From Bacillota bacterium (lineage in GTDB: Bacteria; Bacillota; UBA4882; UBA8346), in the NCBI GenBank assembly GCA_023401925.1, contig JAEXDA010000043.1, positions 310,001-374,000 of the forward strand: a stretch of 64,000 nt of DNA. The letters run 5' to 3'. Below the pieces are notes generated by a model. The model worked only from the letters and a program-made list of their open reading frames with translations, was not told where the DNA came from and made no database searches. Both the position numbers and the translations under genes were made by a program. Of the stretch, positions 43,874 through 52,811 are shown in pieces. Numbering within the stretch: position 1 is the first letter of the stretch; the number at the start of each line of letters is the position of its first letter.

Positions 43874-45241
43874 ATGGTTAACGAGAATGAGATTTTGAAG
43901 AATGCTTCAGTCGTGACAACCAACGCTTGCAAACTTTGTACGCCTCTGGGCGCCTGCATTGCCATGAAAGGGATTGAAAACTCGATGACCCTTTTGCATG
44001 GTTCCCAAGGTTGTGCAACGTATATCCGGCGTTATCTTATCAGCCATTTTAGGGAACCGATCGATATTGCTTCCTCTAATTTTACCGAAAACGCCACTAT
44101 CTTTGGAGGGGGTCCGAATTTATCGACCGGGCTCAAGAACGTCACCGAACAATATCATCCTGCCCTCATTGGAGTCGCTACCACTTGTTTGAGTGAAACC
44201 ATTGGAGAAGATATGGAAACCCTGGTTCGCAGTTACCAAAAAGAGAAAATGGCTGAAAACCAACCCTATATCATTCATATGTCGACCCCAAGTTACAAGG
44301 GAACTCACATGGACGGGTTTCATGCAGTAATCCGGGCCGCAGTGGGAACTTTGGTCAAAGGCGGTCCTCCCCAAAAAAAAGTAAATATTTTGCCAGGATT
44401 TGTATCTCCGGCAGATATGCGATATTTAAAAGAAATCTTGCAGGATTTACGATTAGAATACGTGATGTTACCTGATTATTCAGAGACATTGGACGGTCCC
44501 ACCTGGGACAATTATCAAAAAATCCCCAGCGGGGGAACAGCGGTTGCGGCGATTCAAACCATGGGATGTTCGCAGGCGACAATCGAATTCGGGCGGACTT
44601 TGGATACGGAGTCGACGGCAGGTGTCATATTGCGGGAGCGATTCAAAACACTCCGTTTTCTATTAGGAATGCCGATTGGAGTCCGCGAAACCGACCTCTT
44701 TTTTGAACTCCTGAAGACTTTCACCGGTATGCCGGTTCCTAGGAAATACGAACTGGAACGCGGCCGCTTACTTGATTCTTATATCGATGGACATAAGTAC
44801 GTTTTTGAGAAAAAAGCGGTGGTATACGGAGAAGAGGATTTAGTGGTGGGAATGGCCAGTTTTTTGGCGGAAATCGGAATCATCCCGGTTTTATGCGCTT
44901 CTGGTGGAACCAGCGGTCGCCTTGCCAAGGCTATTGATGAAGTTGCCCCTGAACTGAAAGATAAGATCGTCGTCCGCCAGGGTGTCGATTTTATGGAGAT
45001 AGCGGCGGAAGCAGAAAAACTAGGGGCTGATTTGCTTATCGGAAGCAGCAAAGGGTATCAAAACGCTCGAAAATTAAGTGTGCCTTTAGTGAGAATCGGA
45101 TTTCCGATTCATGACCGCATTGGCGGCCAACGAATTTTACATTTAGGCTATCGTGGAGCCCAACAGCTTTTTGACCAAATTGTCAACACTTTGCTGGCCA
45201 GCCGCCAAGATAGTTCAAGCGTAGGTTATAGTTATATGTAG
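43874..45241 (+). CDS. nifN: Nitrogenase FeMo-cofactor assembly scaffold NifN
   Basis: 455 aa, homologous to NifK and partner of NifE. Ligand Cys are in TTNACKLCTPLGA, HGSQGCATYIRR and TTCLSETIGED, and the end HLGYRGAQQLFDQIVN matches the NifK end. ATG 43874 follows AGGAGG. It is separate from nifB; in some clostridia these two are fused. Confidence 0.95.
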   Translation: MVNENEILKNASVVTTNACKLCTPLGACIAMKGIENSMTLLHGSQGCATYIRRYLISHFREPIDIASSNFTENATIFGGGPNLSTGLKNVTEQYHPALIGVATTCLSETIGEDMETLVRSYQKEKMAENQPYIIHMSTPSYKGTHMDGFHAVIRAAVGTLVKGGPPQKKVNILPGFVSPADMRYLKEILQDLRLEYVMLPDYSETLDGPTWDNYQKIPSGGTAVAAIQTMGCSQATIEFGRTLDTESTAGVILRERFKTLRFLLGMPIGVRETDLFFELLKTFTGMPVPRKYELERGRLLDSYIDGHKYVFEKKAVVYGEEDLVVGMASFLAEIGIIPVLCASGGTSGRLAKAIDEVAPELKDKIVVRQGVDFMEIAAEAEKLGADLLIGSSKGYQNARKLSVPLVRIGFPIHDRIGGQRILHLGYRGAQQLFDQIVNTLLASRQDSSSVGYSYM

Positions 45242-45301
45242 TATAATTTGCAAGCCGATTTTTATGCAAATTATAATTTCCAGAAAATGAGGATGATGGA
45301 G

Positions 45302-46561
45302 ATGGAGCGAAGTATTTTCAATCACCCATGTTTTAATCGGGATGCACGGCATCAATATGGCCGGATTCACCTGCCGGTTGCACCAAAGTGTAACATTCAG
45401 TGCAATTACTGTAATCGCAAATATAATTGTGCCAATGAAAACAGGCCCGGAGTGACCACGGCGACGCTCAATCCAAACCAAGCCTTGCTTTATTTGGAAA
45501 AAGTCGTTACACAAAATTCCCGGATCGCAGTGGTGGGTATAGCGGGACCGGGGGATCCCTTTGCCAATCCGGTAGAAACTTTAAAAACCCTTCGTTTGGT
45601 TCGAGAAAAATACCCGGATATGCTTCTTTGTGTCTCTACCAACGGACTTAACGTCAATCCATATGTTAGCGAACTGGTTAATTTACAGGTGAGTCACGTT
45701 ACGATTACAATCAATGCGATTGATCCGGCCATTGGAGCCAAGGTTTATGCCTGGGTCAGGGATGGTAAGGTCATTTACCGCGGACAGAGGGCAGCGGAAG
45801 TTATTTTAGAAAAACAGCTTGAAGCAGTCCGCGCTCTTAAACAAGCAGGTATGATTGTGAAAATTAATACCTTGGTTATCCCCGGCGTGAATGATCAACA
45901 CATTCCGGAAGTGGCGGGGAAAATGGCAGAGTTGGGCGCGGATATTATGAACTGTATCCCATTGTTGCCGACAGAGGATACCGTTTTTCAAGATATCGAA
46001 GAACCCCCTGCAGCTGTGGTTCAACAAATTCGAAATCAAGTTAAAGAATATCTTCCTCAAATGGAACACTGTACCCGTTGTAGAGCGGATGCAGTTGGTT
46101 TATTAGGAGAATCAATGAGTGCCCAGTGCCAACAATATCTATCTGAGAGTTCCCGGTCAACCGTGACTCCCGGTGATGATCGTCCCTATGTGGCCGTTGC
46201 CAGTATGGAAGGAGTTTTAATCAACCAGCATTTAGGCGAAGCAGACCGCCTCTTGATATATGCGAAAACCGGTAGCGATTTTAAGCTGATAGAAACCAGG
46301 GAGACTCCCGAACCGGGAAGCGGCAAAAAGCGTTGGCTAGACCTAGCCCAAAATCTTCATGATTGCCGCTGCCTTTTAGTCAGCGGGATCGGAGAAAGTC
46401 CACGCGAAATATTGGAGCATGACGGAATTACCATTTTTGTGACGGAAGGCTTGATTGGTGAAGAATTGAAACTTGTCTTTGCCGGAGAAATACCTCATAG
46501 TGTTTGCAAGGGCAAACCCGGATGCGGTGATTGCTCGGGTGGCGGGATGGGTTGCGGTTAA
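45302..46561 (+). CDS. nifB: FeMo-cofactor biosynthesis radical SAM protein NifB with C-terminal NifX-like domain
   Basis: About 419 aa. The radical SAM site is CNIQCNYC; the family opening HPCFNRDARHQYGRIHLPVA precedes it, with further Cys for auxiliary clusters. Residues ~300-395 form a NifX/NafY-like cofactor carrier domain (YVAVASMEGVLINQHLGEAD ... CRCLLVSGIGESPREIL). A Cys-rich tail CGDCSGGGMGCG ends the chain. It makes the 8Fe-9S-C core NifB-co. Several ATGs (45287, 45293, 45296, 45302) cluster at the start; 45302 is best spaced from GAGG. The fused NifX domain may replace a separate nifX, absent here. Confidence 0.96.
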   Translation: MERSIFNHPCFNRDARHQYGRIHLPVAPKCNIQCNYCNRKYNCANENRPGVTTATLNPNQALLYLEKVVTQNSRIAVVGIAGPGDPFANPVETLKTLRLVREKYPDMLLCVSTNGLNVNPYVSELVNLQVSHVTITINAIDPAIGAKVYAWVRDGKVIYRGQRAAEVILEKQLEAVRALKQAGMIVKINTLVIPGVNDQHIPEVAGKMAELGADIMNCIPLLPTEDTVFQDIEEPPAAVVQQIRNQVKEYLPQMEHCTRCRADAVGLLGESMSAQCQQYLSESSRSTVTPGDDRPYVAVASMEGVLINQHLGEADRLLIYAKTGSDFKLIETRETPEPGSGKKRWLDLAQNLHDCRCLLVSGIGESPREILEHDGITIFVTEGLIGEELKLVFAGEIPHSVCKGKPGCGDCSGGGMGCG

Positions 46562-46686
46562 TGAGCCATAGGTAACTTAAAAGTGCCGGTAGTCAAAACC
46601 AATTCTGGCGCAAATTATTGTTAGCGGAAAAAATAGGCTGGGTTCGAAGCCCATATATGTGCAAAAAATTTAGGGAGGAATCATCG

Positions 46687-46989
46687 ATGGAAAAACCAAA
46701 GCATCACATTTTTGTCTGTTCAAGTTCAAGGGTTAGCGGAGAGCCCAAGGGATTTTGCAATAAAAACGCCGCAGGTTTAATTCAATATTTACAGTCGGAA
46801 ATCAATGACCGGGGGATGGAAAACATTCTGGTGACCAATACCGGTTGTTTAAAAGTATGTGATCGCGGACCGGCGATGGTGATTTATCCGGAAGGGTACT
46901 GGTACGGTGCTTTGACTGAAAGTGCAATCGACGAGATACTGGATGCCTTGGAAAATGAAGAGGCTGCGGAAAAATATTTATTAAAATAA
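46687..46989 (+). CDS. [2Fe-2S] ferredoxin, thioredoxin-like fold
   Basis: 100 aa. Four Cys ligands appear in the thioredoxin-like ferredoxin pattern: HHIFVCSSSR plus GFCNKNAAG, then TNTGCLKVCDRGPAMVIYPE. The fold is that of the clostridial/Azotobacter [2Fe-2S] ferredoxin (FdI/Shethna type), which has long been linked to nitrogenase. ATG 46687 has GGGAGG upstream. It lies between nifB and nifV on the same strand, so a role in nitrogenase or cofactor assembly is likely but not shown. Confidence 0.88.
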   Translation: MEKPKHHIFVCSSSRVSGEPKGFCNKNAAGLIQYLQSEINDRGMENILVTNTGCLKVCDRGPAMVIYPEGYWYGALTESAIDEILDALENEEAAEKYLLK

Positions 46990-47081
46990 TCCAAAATATT
47001 TATTATAAAAACCCAGCCTGAATGCAAGAGCAAAATCCGGAGTCGTTTCTGGCTGATTATCAGGTGTTTGTGGAGGCTCAG

Positions 47082-48260
47082 ATGTCAGATATAAAGAACC
47101 CTTATAGTCCTTGGTTGATTGATAGTACCCTCCGAGACGGCGAACAGGCCCCGGGGGTCGTTTTTTACCGTGAGGAGAAAATTCAAATTGCTCAAATATT
47201 AGCAGACATGGGTATTCCCGAGCTGGAAGTGGGAACTCCTGCGATGGGCCAAACTGAAATCGAGGATATTCAAGCAATTGTTGATAGAAATTTAGCTTCT
47301 CGTTTAACATGCTGGTGCCGTGGGACGATTTCCGATATTGACAAAGCCCAACAATGTGGGACTCAGGGAATTCATATCTCTTTTCCGGTATCCGGGATCC
47401 ATTTGAAAGCCCTCGGTAGAGATTATGATTGGGTTTTCAACCAAATGCGCCAAGTATTGCCATACGCCAAGACCCGGTTTTCATTTTTATCCGTGGGCGC
47501 TCAAGATGCGTCCCGGGCAGATGAAGATTTTTTAAACAAATTTATCGCTTGTGCCATTGATTTGGGCACAAAGAGGCTACGGATAGCCGATACTGTCGGC
47601 ATTCTAACTCCTCTCAAAACCGTTTTTTTATTGAAGCGGCTCCATGCAAACTTTCCTACAATGGATTTTGAGTTTCATGGTCACAACGATTTGGGGATGG
47701 CAACCGCCAATACTGTTACTGCACTTGAATCAGGAGCACATAGCGCCAGTGTCACCGTAAATGGCCTCGGTGAACGGGCTGGGAATGCCGCTTTGGAAGA
47801 AGTGGTTATGGCTTTAAAGGTAACCGGAAACAACCAATGCCCAATCGATTCATCAAGAATCATGGATCTTTGTGAAATTGTGGCCAAGGCATCCAAACAG
47901 CCTATTCCAAAAAACAAACCGATCACGGGTCAATCAGTTTTTTCACATGAGTCGGGAATTCATTGTCATGCTCTTTTAAAGAATCGGCAGACTTATGAAC
48001 CTTTTTCTGCCGAACTCATCGGTCGTATTCCTCCCGAATTTATGATCGGAAAACATTCAGGAACAGCTTCAATTCAGCATATGCTTCAAAAATACGGCTG
48101 TGTTATCGATCAGCCTTTGGCTACTATTTTACTGCAAAAATTGCGGGAATTATCCAGCCAAAAAAAGGGCGAATGCTCCATGGATGATTTATTGAGACTT
48201 TATAAAAATGTTGTTGATGGTACTATCGCAGTTTCCTCCAGTACTGATTGTCCTGACTAA
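47082..48260 (+). CDS. nifV: Homocitrate synthase NifV
   Basis: 392 aa; condenses acetyl-CoA with 2-oxoglutarate to homocitrate, the organic ligand of FeMo-cofactor. The HMGL-like TIM barrel opens WLIDSTLRDGEQAPGVVF with the metal-binding Asp; FEFHGHNDLGMATANT supplies the metal His pair, and VNGLGERAGNAALEEV is typical of the family. The start is ATG 47082 with GGAGG 5 bases upstream; ATG 47022 has none. It could be confused with 2-isopropylmalate synthase, but length and nif context favour NifV. Confidence 0.93.
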   Translation: MSDIKNPYSPWLIDSTLRDGEQAPGVVFYREEKIQIAQILADMGIPELEVGTPAMGQTEIEDIQAIVDRNLASRLTCWCRGTISDIDKAQQCGTQGIHISFPVSGIHLKALGRDYDWVFNQMRQVLPYAKTRFSFLSVGAQDASRADEDFLNKFIACAIDLGTKRLRIADTVGILTPLKTVFLLKRLHANFPTMDFEFHGHNDLGMATANTVTALESGAHSASVTVNGLGERAGNAALEEVVMALKVTGNNQCPIDSSRIMDLCEIVAKASKQPIPKNKPITGQSVFSHESGIHCHALLKNRQTYEPFSAELIGRIPPEFMIGKHSGTASIQHMLQKYGCVIDQPLATILLQKLRELSSQKKGECSMDDLLRLYKNVVDGTIAVSSSTDCPD

Positions 48261-48313
48261 TAATCAGGGAAGCCAGTGGTTATTTTGGAGTTCTATAAAA
48301 AGAAATTGATTAC

Positions 48314-48343
48314 TTGACAAATAGACCGGGTTAATGGTACAAT
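48314..48343 (+). promoter_or_regulatory. Promoter of the tRNA-Val gene
   Basis: TTGACA (48314-48319), an 18-base spacer, then TACAAT (48338-48343) preceded by TGG (extended -10). It ends 13 bases before the tRNA. Confidence 0.8.
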
Positions 48344-48356
48344 AAATCTCGCTGAC

Positions 48357-48433
48357 GGGGGGGTAGCTCAGTTGGTTAGAGCGCTACGTTGACATCGTAG
48401 AGGTCATCGGTTCGATCCCGGTTCTCCCCACCA
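48357..48433 (+). tRNA. tRNA-Val (anticodon GAC), CCA encoded
   Basis: The cloverleaf is complete. The acceptor stem is seven G (48357-48363) with TCTCCCC (48423-48429), using two G-U pairs. The D arm is GCTC/GAGC, the anticodon stem CTACG/CGTAG with loop TTGACAT and anticodon GAC at 48391-48393. The T arm is ATCGG-TTCGATC-CCGGT, discriminator A, and CCA at 48431-48433. It reads GUC/GUU valine codons. Confidence 0.97.
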
Positions 48434-48451
48434 TTATAGATAGTATGCATG

Positions 48452-48488
48452 AGGTTCTTTGGATGTTGATAATCCAGAACCTTTTTTT
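48452..48488 (+). terminator. Terminator after tRNA-Val
   Basis: AGGTTCT (48452-48458) pairs with AGAACCT (48476-48482), with an inner GGAT/ATCC pairing, followed by six T. Confidence 0.9.
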
Positions 48489-48670
48489 GTTCCTTTTTTT
48501 AAAGAAAGTAAACATGGACTTCTTTATAAAAGCTTATTTTTAAAAATTCTTTTCGACCAAACCGACGATGATGGCAGTTTTGTTGGAAAGAAGCAGATTA
48601 TGTTCCTTTGTTCTACAGTATACTAATAAAAAAGCGAACATATAATAGACCTAGAATGGAGGGGAATTCG

Positions 48671-49579
48671 ATGTCAGGGATCACGATCAGCACCCTCAAC
48701 TTATCAAATGAAGTGAAAGAAAGCCTTCTGCAGGAAGTGAATTTTTTGAGCCGGGAAGGCGTTCCTGTTGAATACGCAGAAATGCATATCGACAAATTTT
48801 ATTTTCTGGATTGTTCGATAAAAGAGGATGATTCCCATATTAAAACTGCTCAGGAAAAAATTCTGCGTTTTTACTTAGCCAATATTATTACGGATCTCTT
48901 AATGAATAATATCAGCAAAGAATTTATTCAGCGAGTAATCCGCAATAAATACCGTTTTTTGGGACCCGGCGAATTTAAAATGGTGCTTCAAAACGCTTAC
49001 ACTTATTTAAATAATCTTCATGAAAATGGGGATATTGGGAAAACCTTATCCCGTCATAATCAAATTCTTACGGAGGTAAATCAATATTTAGACTCCAATA
49101 CCAGTCTTTATTTGGAAGGTTTTTTCCGTTTCCGGTTAAAAGATTATTTTTCCGAACTTGAGAAATCCGTTGAATTATCCATGGATAATTTTTTGGTTGA
49201 GCAGGAATATCATGAATTTATCAGGCTATTACAGTATTTCGTTGAAGTTCAGGAACCTAGAATCGATGAAGTTCATGTATTAATTAAGGACAAACAAAAT
49301 TTTTATCTTTTGGATGAGGAAAAACAGCCTATTAATCAGGAACAACTCCAGGGAGTGTTGACAGATTTAAATCAGGATATCGATTATGATGATTTGTTAC
49401 TCAGTGCGCTTATTACCATGTCCCCAAGGAAGCTCGTTTTGCATTTATCGGATAGGACTGAAATCGTAGACACTTTAATAAGCGTTTTTCAAGAACGGAT
49501 TATTATATGTGAAGGTTGTCCGTTATGCACAGGTTCGGTATCTGTTCCTAATTTGGCGATTGAAACCAAGAAAATATAA
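48671..49579 (+). CDS. Sporulation protein YtxC-like
   Basis: 302 aa, soluble, acidic and mostly helical. The block LEGFFRFRLKDYFSELEKSV and then VEQEYHEFIRLLQYFVEVQE followed by PRIDEVHVLI is the conserved core of the YtxC family (DUF-type, sporulation-associated in Bacillus and Clostridia; biochemical role unknown). A C-terminal CEGCPLC pair of Cys may bind metal. ATG 48671 follows GGAGGGG; upstream in-frame ATG 48608 is not preceded by a site. Confidence 0.78.
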   Translation: MSGITISTLNLSNEVKESLLQEVNFLSREGVPVEYAEMHIDKFYFLDCSIKEDDSHIKTAQEKILRFYLANIITDLLMNNISKEFIQRVIRNKYRFLGPGEFKMVLQNAYTYLNNLHENGDIGKTLSRHNQILTEVNQYLDSNTSLYLEGFFRFRLKDYFSELEKSVELSMDNFLVEQEYHEFIRLLQYFVEVQEPRIDEVHVLIKDKQNFYLLDEEKQPINQEQLQGVLTDLNQDIDYDDLLLSALITMSPRKLVLHLSDRTEIVDTLISVFQERIIICEGCPLCTGSVSVPNLAIETKKI

Positions 49580-49643
49580 AGTGTTTGGCCTGTAAGAATT
49601 CTTCATAACCCATTTTCCATATCATATGCACTCCCTAACTTGG

Positions 49644-49716
49644 AAGTAAAGGATAGGGCTTTTCAATTTGGAAAGTTTATCGCAAATGATTTTCATTGCT
49701 ACCCTATCTTTTACTT
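49644..49716. repeat. 15-bp inverted repeat enclosing two smaller hairpins
   Basis: AAGTAAAGGATAGGG (49644-49658) pairs with CCCTATCTTTTACTT (49702-49716), with one G-U pair. Inside, CTTTTC/GGAAAG and GCAAATGA/TCATTGC can form two hairpins, giving a three-way-junction shape. No T-run follows. The right end touches the -35 of guaB. Confidence 0.7.
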
Positions 49717-49742
49717 GAAAAAACAATTTTCTATGATAGAAT
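49715..49742 (+). promoter_or_regulatory. Likely guaB promoter
   Basis: TTGAAA (49715-49720), a 16-base spacer, then TAGAAT (49737-49742) with TG one base upstream (extended -10). Confidence 0.6.
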
Positions 49743-49780
49743 ATAGGAAATAATTTTTAGACTTCCAGGGGAGTGAATTT

Positions 49781-51238
49781 TTGTTGAATAATCGATTTTT
49801 GGACGAAGCCCTCACATTTGATGATGTTTTATTAGTTCCTGCAAAATCGGATGTCCTTCCGAATGAAGTCATTACGAGCACTAAACTGACTCCAAATATT
49901 ACTTTGAATATTCCATTAATTAGTGCAGCCATGGATACGGTGACCGAGGCGAGATTGGCTATAGCCATCGCCCGTGAAGGTGGGTTAGGAATAATCCATA
50001 AAAACATGTCCATTGAGCAACAGGCTACAGAAGTAGATAAAGTCAAACGTTCAGAACATGGGATTATTACTGACCCGGTTTTTTTACATCCCGACAATAA
50101 AATTTCCGATGCTTTGAAAATGATGGAACATTACCGTATCTCAGGAGTACCCATTACTTCCGAAGATGGAAAATTAGTAGGAATTCTTACCAATCGCGAT
50201 TTGCGTTTTGAAACCAATTTTGACCAGCCAATTAAAAATGTAATGACCAAAGAACATCTAATCACCGCTCAAGTTGGTACCACCCATGAACAAGCAAAGG
50301 CAATTCTCCAGAAACACCGTATCGAAAAACTCCCACTGGTTGATAAAGATTATATATTGAAGGGCTTAATCACCACGAAAGATATTCAAAAAACTCTACA
50401 ATACCCCAATTCGGCTAAAGATAGCAAAGGTAGACTTCGTGTGGGCGCAGCCGTAGGCATTAGTGGCACGCTAGAACGGGCAGGCGTTTTAATCGATGCG
50501 GGAGTTGATGTGATTGCCCTGGATTCATCCCATGGACATAGCGCAAATGTATTACGGGCAGTGAAGGAGTTACGGAAGAGTTTCCCCAATATCGATATTA
50601 TTGCCGGCAATGTGGCTACTGCGGAAGCAACTGTCGATCTGATAGAAGCCGGGGCCAGTGCTGTAAAAGTTGGGATCGGTCCAGGTTCAATCTGTACGAC
50701 CCGAGTCGTTTCGGGTATCGGAGTACCACAGATTACTGCCGTAAATAATTGCGCCCAGGCGGCGAAAAAGTACAATATTCCAATTATCAGTGATGGAGGT
50801 ATAAAATACTCCGGCGATATTACCAAAGCAATTGCCGCGGGCGCGGATACGGTAATGCTGGGTAGCCTTTTTGCCGGGACCGAAGAGTCCCCAGGCGAAA
50901 TGGAGATTTACCAGGGAAGAAGTTTTAAGGTTTACCGTGGCATGGGATCTATTTCCGCCATGCGTCAAGGAAGCAAGGATCGTTATTTCCAAGAAGGTCA
51001 ACAAAAACTTGTCCCGGAAGGCATTGAAGGCAGGGTCGCTTTTAAGGGTTCCCTTTCGGAAACCGTATTTCAATTAATCGGCGGCCTCCGTTCCGGAATG
51101 GGATTATGCGGGTGTAAAACCATTGAAGACTTAAAAACAAAGACCAAGTTTGTAAGAATAACTTCAGCAGGACTTCGGGAAAGTCACCCCCATGATGTTC
51201 AGATTACTAAGGAAGCCCCCAATTATTCGGTTGATTGA
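49781..51238 (+). CDS. guaB: IMP dehydrogenase
   Basis: 485 aa; oxidises IMP to XMP with NAD, the first committed step of GMP synthesis. The barrel is interrupted by a CBS pair at ~90-205. The catalytic Cys305 lies in GPGSICTTRVVSG, followed by GGIKYSGDITKAIAAGAD and the flap with RGMGSISAM. Start TTG 49781 (or the adjacent TTG 49784) follows AGGGGAG. Full length and all key residues are present. Confidence 0.97.
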   Translation: MLNNRFLDEALTFDDVLLVPAKSDVLPNEVITSTKLTPNITLNIPLISAAMDTVTEARLAIAIAREGGLGIIHKNMSIEQQATEVDKVKRSEHGIITDPVFLHPDNKISDALKMMEHYRISGVPITSEDGKLVGILTNRDLRFETNFDQPIKNVMTKEHLITAQVGTTHEQAKAILQKHRIEKLPLVDKDYILKGLITTKDIQKTLQYPNSAKDSKGRLRVGAAVGISGTLERAGVLIDAGVDVIALDSSHGHSANVLRAVKELRKSFPNIDIIAGNVATAEATVDLIEAGASAVKVGIGPGSICTTRVVSGIGVPQITAVNNCAQAAKKYNIPIISDGGIKYSGDITKAIAAGADTVMLGSLFAGTEESPGEMEIYQGRSFKVYRGMGSISAMRQGSKDRYFQEGQQKLVPEGIEGRVAFKGSLSETVFQLIGGLRSGMGLCGCKTIEDLKTKTKFVRITSAGLRESHPHDVQITKEAPNYSVD

Positions 51239-51258
51239 TTTGAAATGAGTGTTTTAAA

Positions 51259-52806
51259 ATGCAATGGGTAGAGATTTTATGCTTTGGTATTTTAATCATA
51301 TCAAGCATCACGACAGGTGTATTGGCAATCTACGGCAATCAGAAGAATCAATCCTCTTCTACCAGGACTTTCAGTATTTTATTGGCTGCTGTCACTTTAT
51401 ATACTATGAGTTATTTATTCCAGCTAACCAGTAAGACTGTTCTGGCGATATTTTTTTGGCTCAAATTTCAATGTATTGGTATTTCATTAATACCTCCTTT
51501 ATGGATTATTTCAGTGGTTCAATATATTGGGATGGAAAAATGGCTAAACAAAAGTATCATTGGATTATTATTTGCCATACCTATTTTAACGGTGTTTTTT
51601 AGTGTTACGAATTATCATGGTTTCTATTATCAAAGCATAACAATTGGAACGGAAGGGCCTTTTACCAGGATTGAGGCAACGAAGGGATTGTGGTTTTGGT
51701 TTTTTATGATTTATTTAGATTTTGCTTGCATTCTGGGTATTTGTTTTTTGCTTAAATTTAGTTCCGGAAAAAAATCATTATTTCGCCGTCAGGTCATTGT
51801 TATCGTTCTCTGTATGATTATACCCTGGACAGCACAGTTGATTTATTTAAACGGCTATAGTCCATGGCATTTAGATTTAACACCTTTTGCCTTAACATTA
51901 ACCGGGTTAATGTTGGGATTGGGTGTTTTTCGTTATCAGATGCTAAACCTGGAGCCTATTGCCAGAGATAAAATATTTCAAAGTTTGCGGGATGGCTTGC
52001 TCGTTTTGGATATTCAGGAGAGAGTTATTGATTATAACCCGGCTCTGATTGAAATATTAACCCATATTGAATTGGGTCGGCATATGTCTGACGGATTAAG
52101 GGATTATCCTTTATTGGTCAATCAAATTGCAAGCCAAACCGAATGCACAACATTGCAAGTTCCGCAACAGGATGAATTGGAATATTACGAGTCCAGGCTG
52201 GTTCCAATTTTAAATCATAAAGGTGTGGCTATAGGACAAGCTATTATTCTCAAAGATATTACGGATCAAGTTTTATTGCTTGATAAACTTCAACAATTGG
52301 TAGCCATTGATGAACTTACACAAGTTTATAACCGACGCGCCTTTATGGAAAGATGTCGGGAAGAAAACAACCGATTGGCAAGATTGAAACGTCCGGTTTC
52401 GGTTATTTTTATCGACGTTGATCATTTTAAACAAATCAATGATACATTTGGTCACCAAACAGGTGATCTTACTCTGCAAACCATTGTCCAAAAAATCCGC
52501 CGCGGTCTCCGGGAAGCCGATGTTTTGGGACGTATTGGCGGGGAAGAATTTGCAGTCTTATTACCGGAAACAGGGAAGGAACAGGCGTTGGAAGTTGCCG
52601 AACGGATACGCCAAATCATTGATAACCCGCTTTGTTTGAATGAACGTGTAGTTAAAGTAACAATCAGTTTCGGCATTACCAGTATTCCTCAAGCTGTTCA
52701 GGGAAATGTGGATTCTTTATTCAAAAAGGCTGACGAAGCCTTATACCTGGCAAAACACGCGGGCCGGAATTGTGTACGAGTTGTTGAGATGAAGATGGGG
52801 GAGTGA
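51259..52806 (+). CDS. Membrane diguanylate cyclase (7TM-PAS-GGDEF)
   Basis: 515 aa. Residues ~1-225 are about seven membrane helices of the histidine-kinase N-terminal 7TM type. A PAS-like segment follows (~230-335, IARDKIFQSLRDGLLVLDIQ), then a GGDEF domain (~345-510). The active loop is GGEEF (427-431). An intact product-inhibition site READ lies five residues before it, so the enzyme should be active and feedback-controlled. It starts 20 bases after guaB. c-di-GMP output targets are not in the window, apart from possible links to the surface proteins. Confidence 0.93.
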   Translation: MQWVEILCFGILIISSITTGVLAIYGNQKNQSSSTRTFSILLAAVTLYTMSYLFQLTSKTVLAIFFWLKFQCIGISLIPPLWIISVVQYIGMEKWLNKSIIGLLFAIPILTVFFSVTNYHGFYYQSITIGTEGPFTRIEATKGLWFWFFMIYLDFACILGICFLLKFSSGKKSLFRRQVIVIVLCMIIPWTAQLIYLNGYSPWHLDLTPFALTLTGLMLGLGVFRYQMLNLEPIARDKIFQSLRDGLLVLDIQERVIDYNPALIEILTHIELGRHMSDGLRDYPLLVNQIASQTECTTLQVPQQDELEYYESRLVPILNHKGVAIGQAIILKDITDQVLLLDKLQQLVAIDELTQVYNRRAFMERCREENNRLARLKRPVSVIFIDVDHFKQINDTFGHQTGDLTLQTIVQKIRRGLREADVLGRIGGEEFAVLLPETGKEQALEVAERIRQIIDNPLCLNERVVKVTISFGITSIPQAVQGNVDSLFKKADEALYLAKHAGRNCVRVVEMKMGE

Positions 52807-52811
52807 AGTTC

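Noticed and set aside
49644..49716. Known purine riboswitch for guaB
   Set aside because: The shape is similar but the conserved junction sequences are missing and the likely promoter lies downstream.
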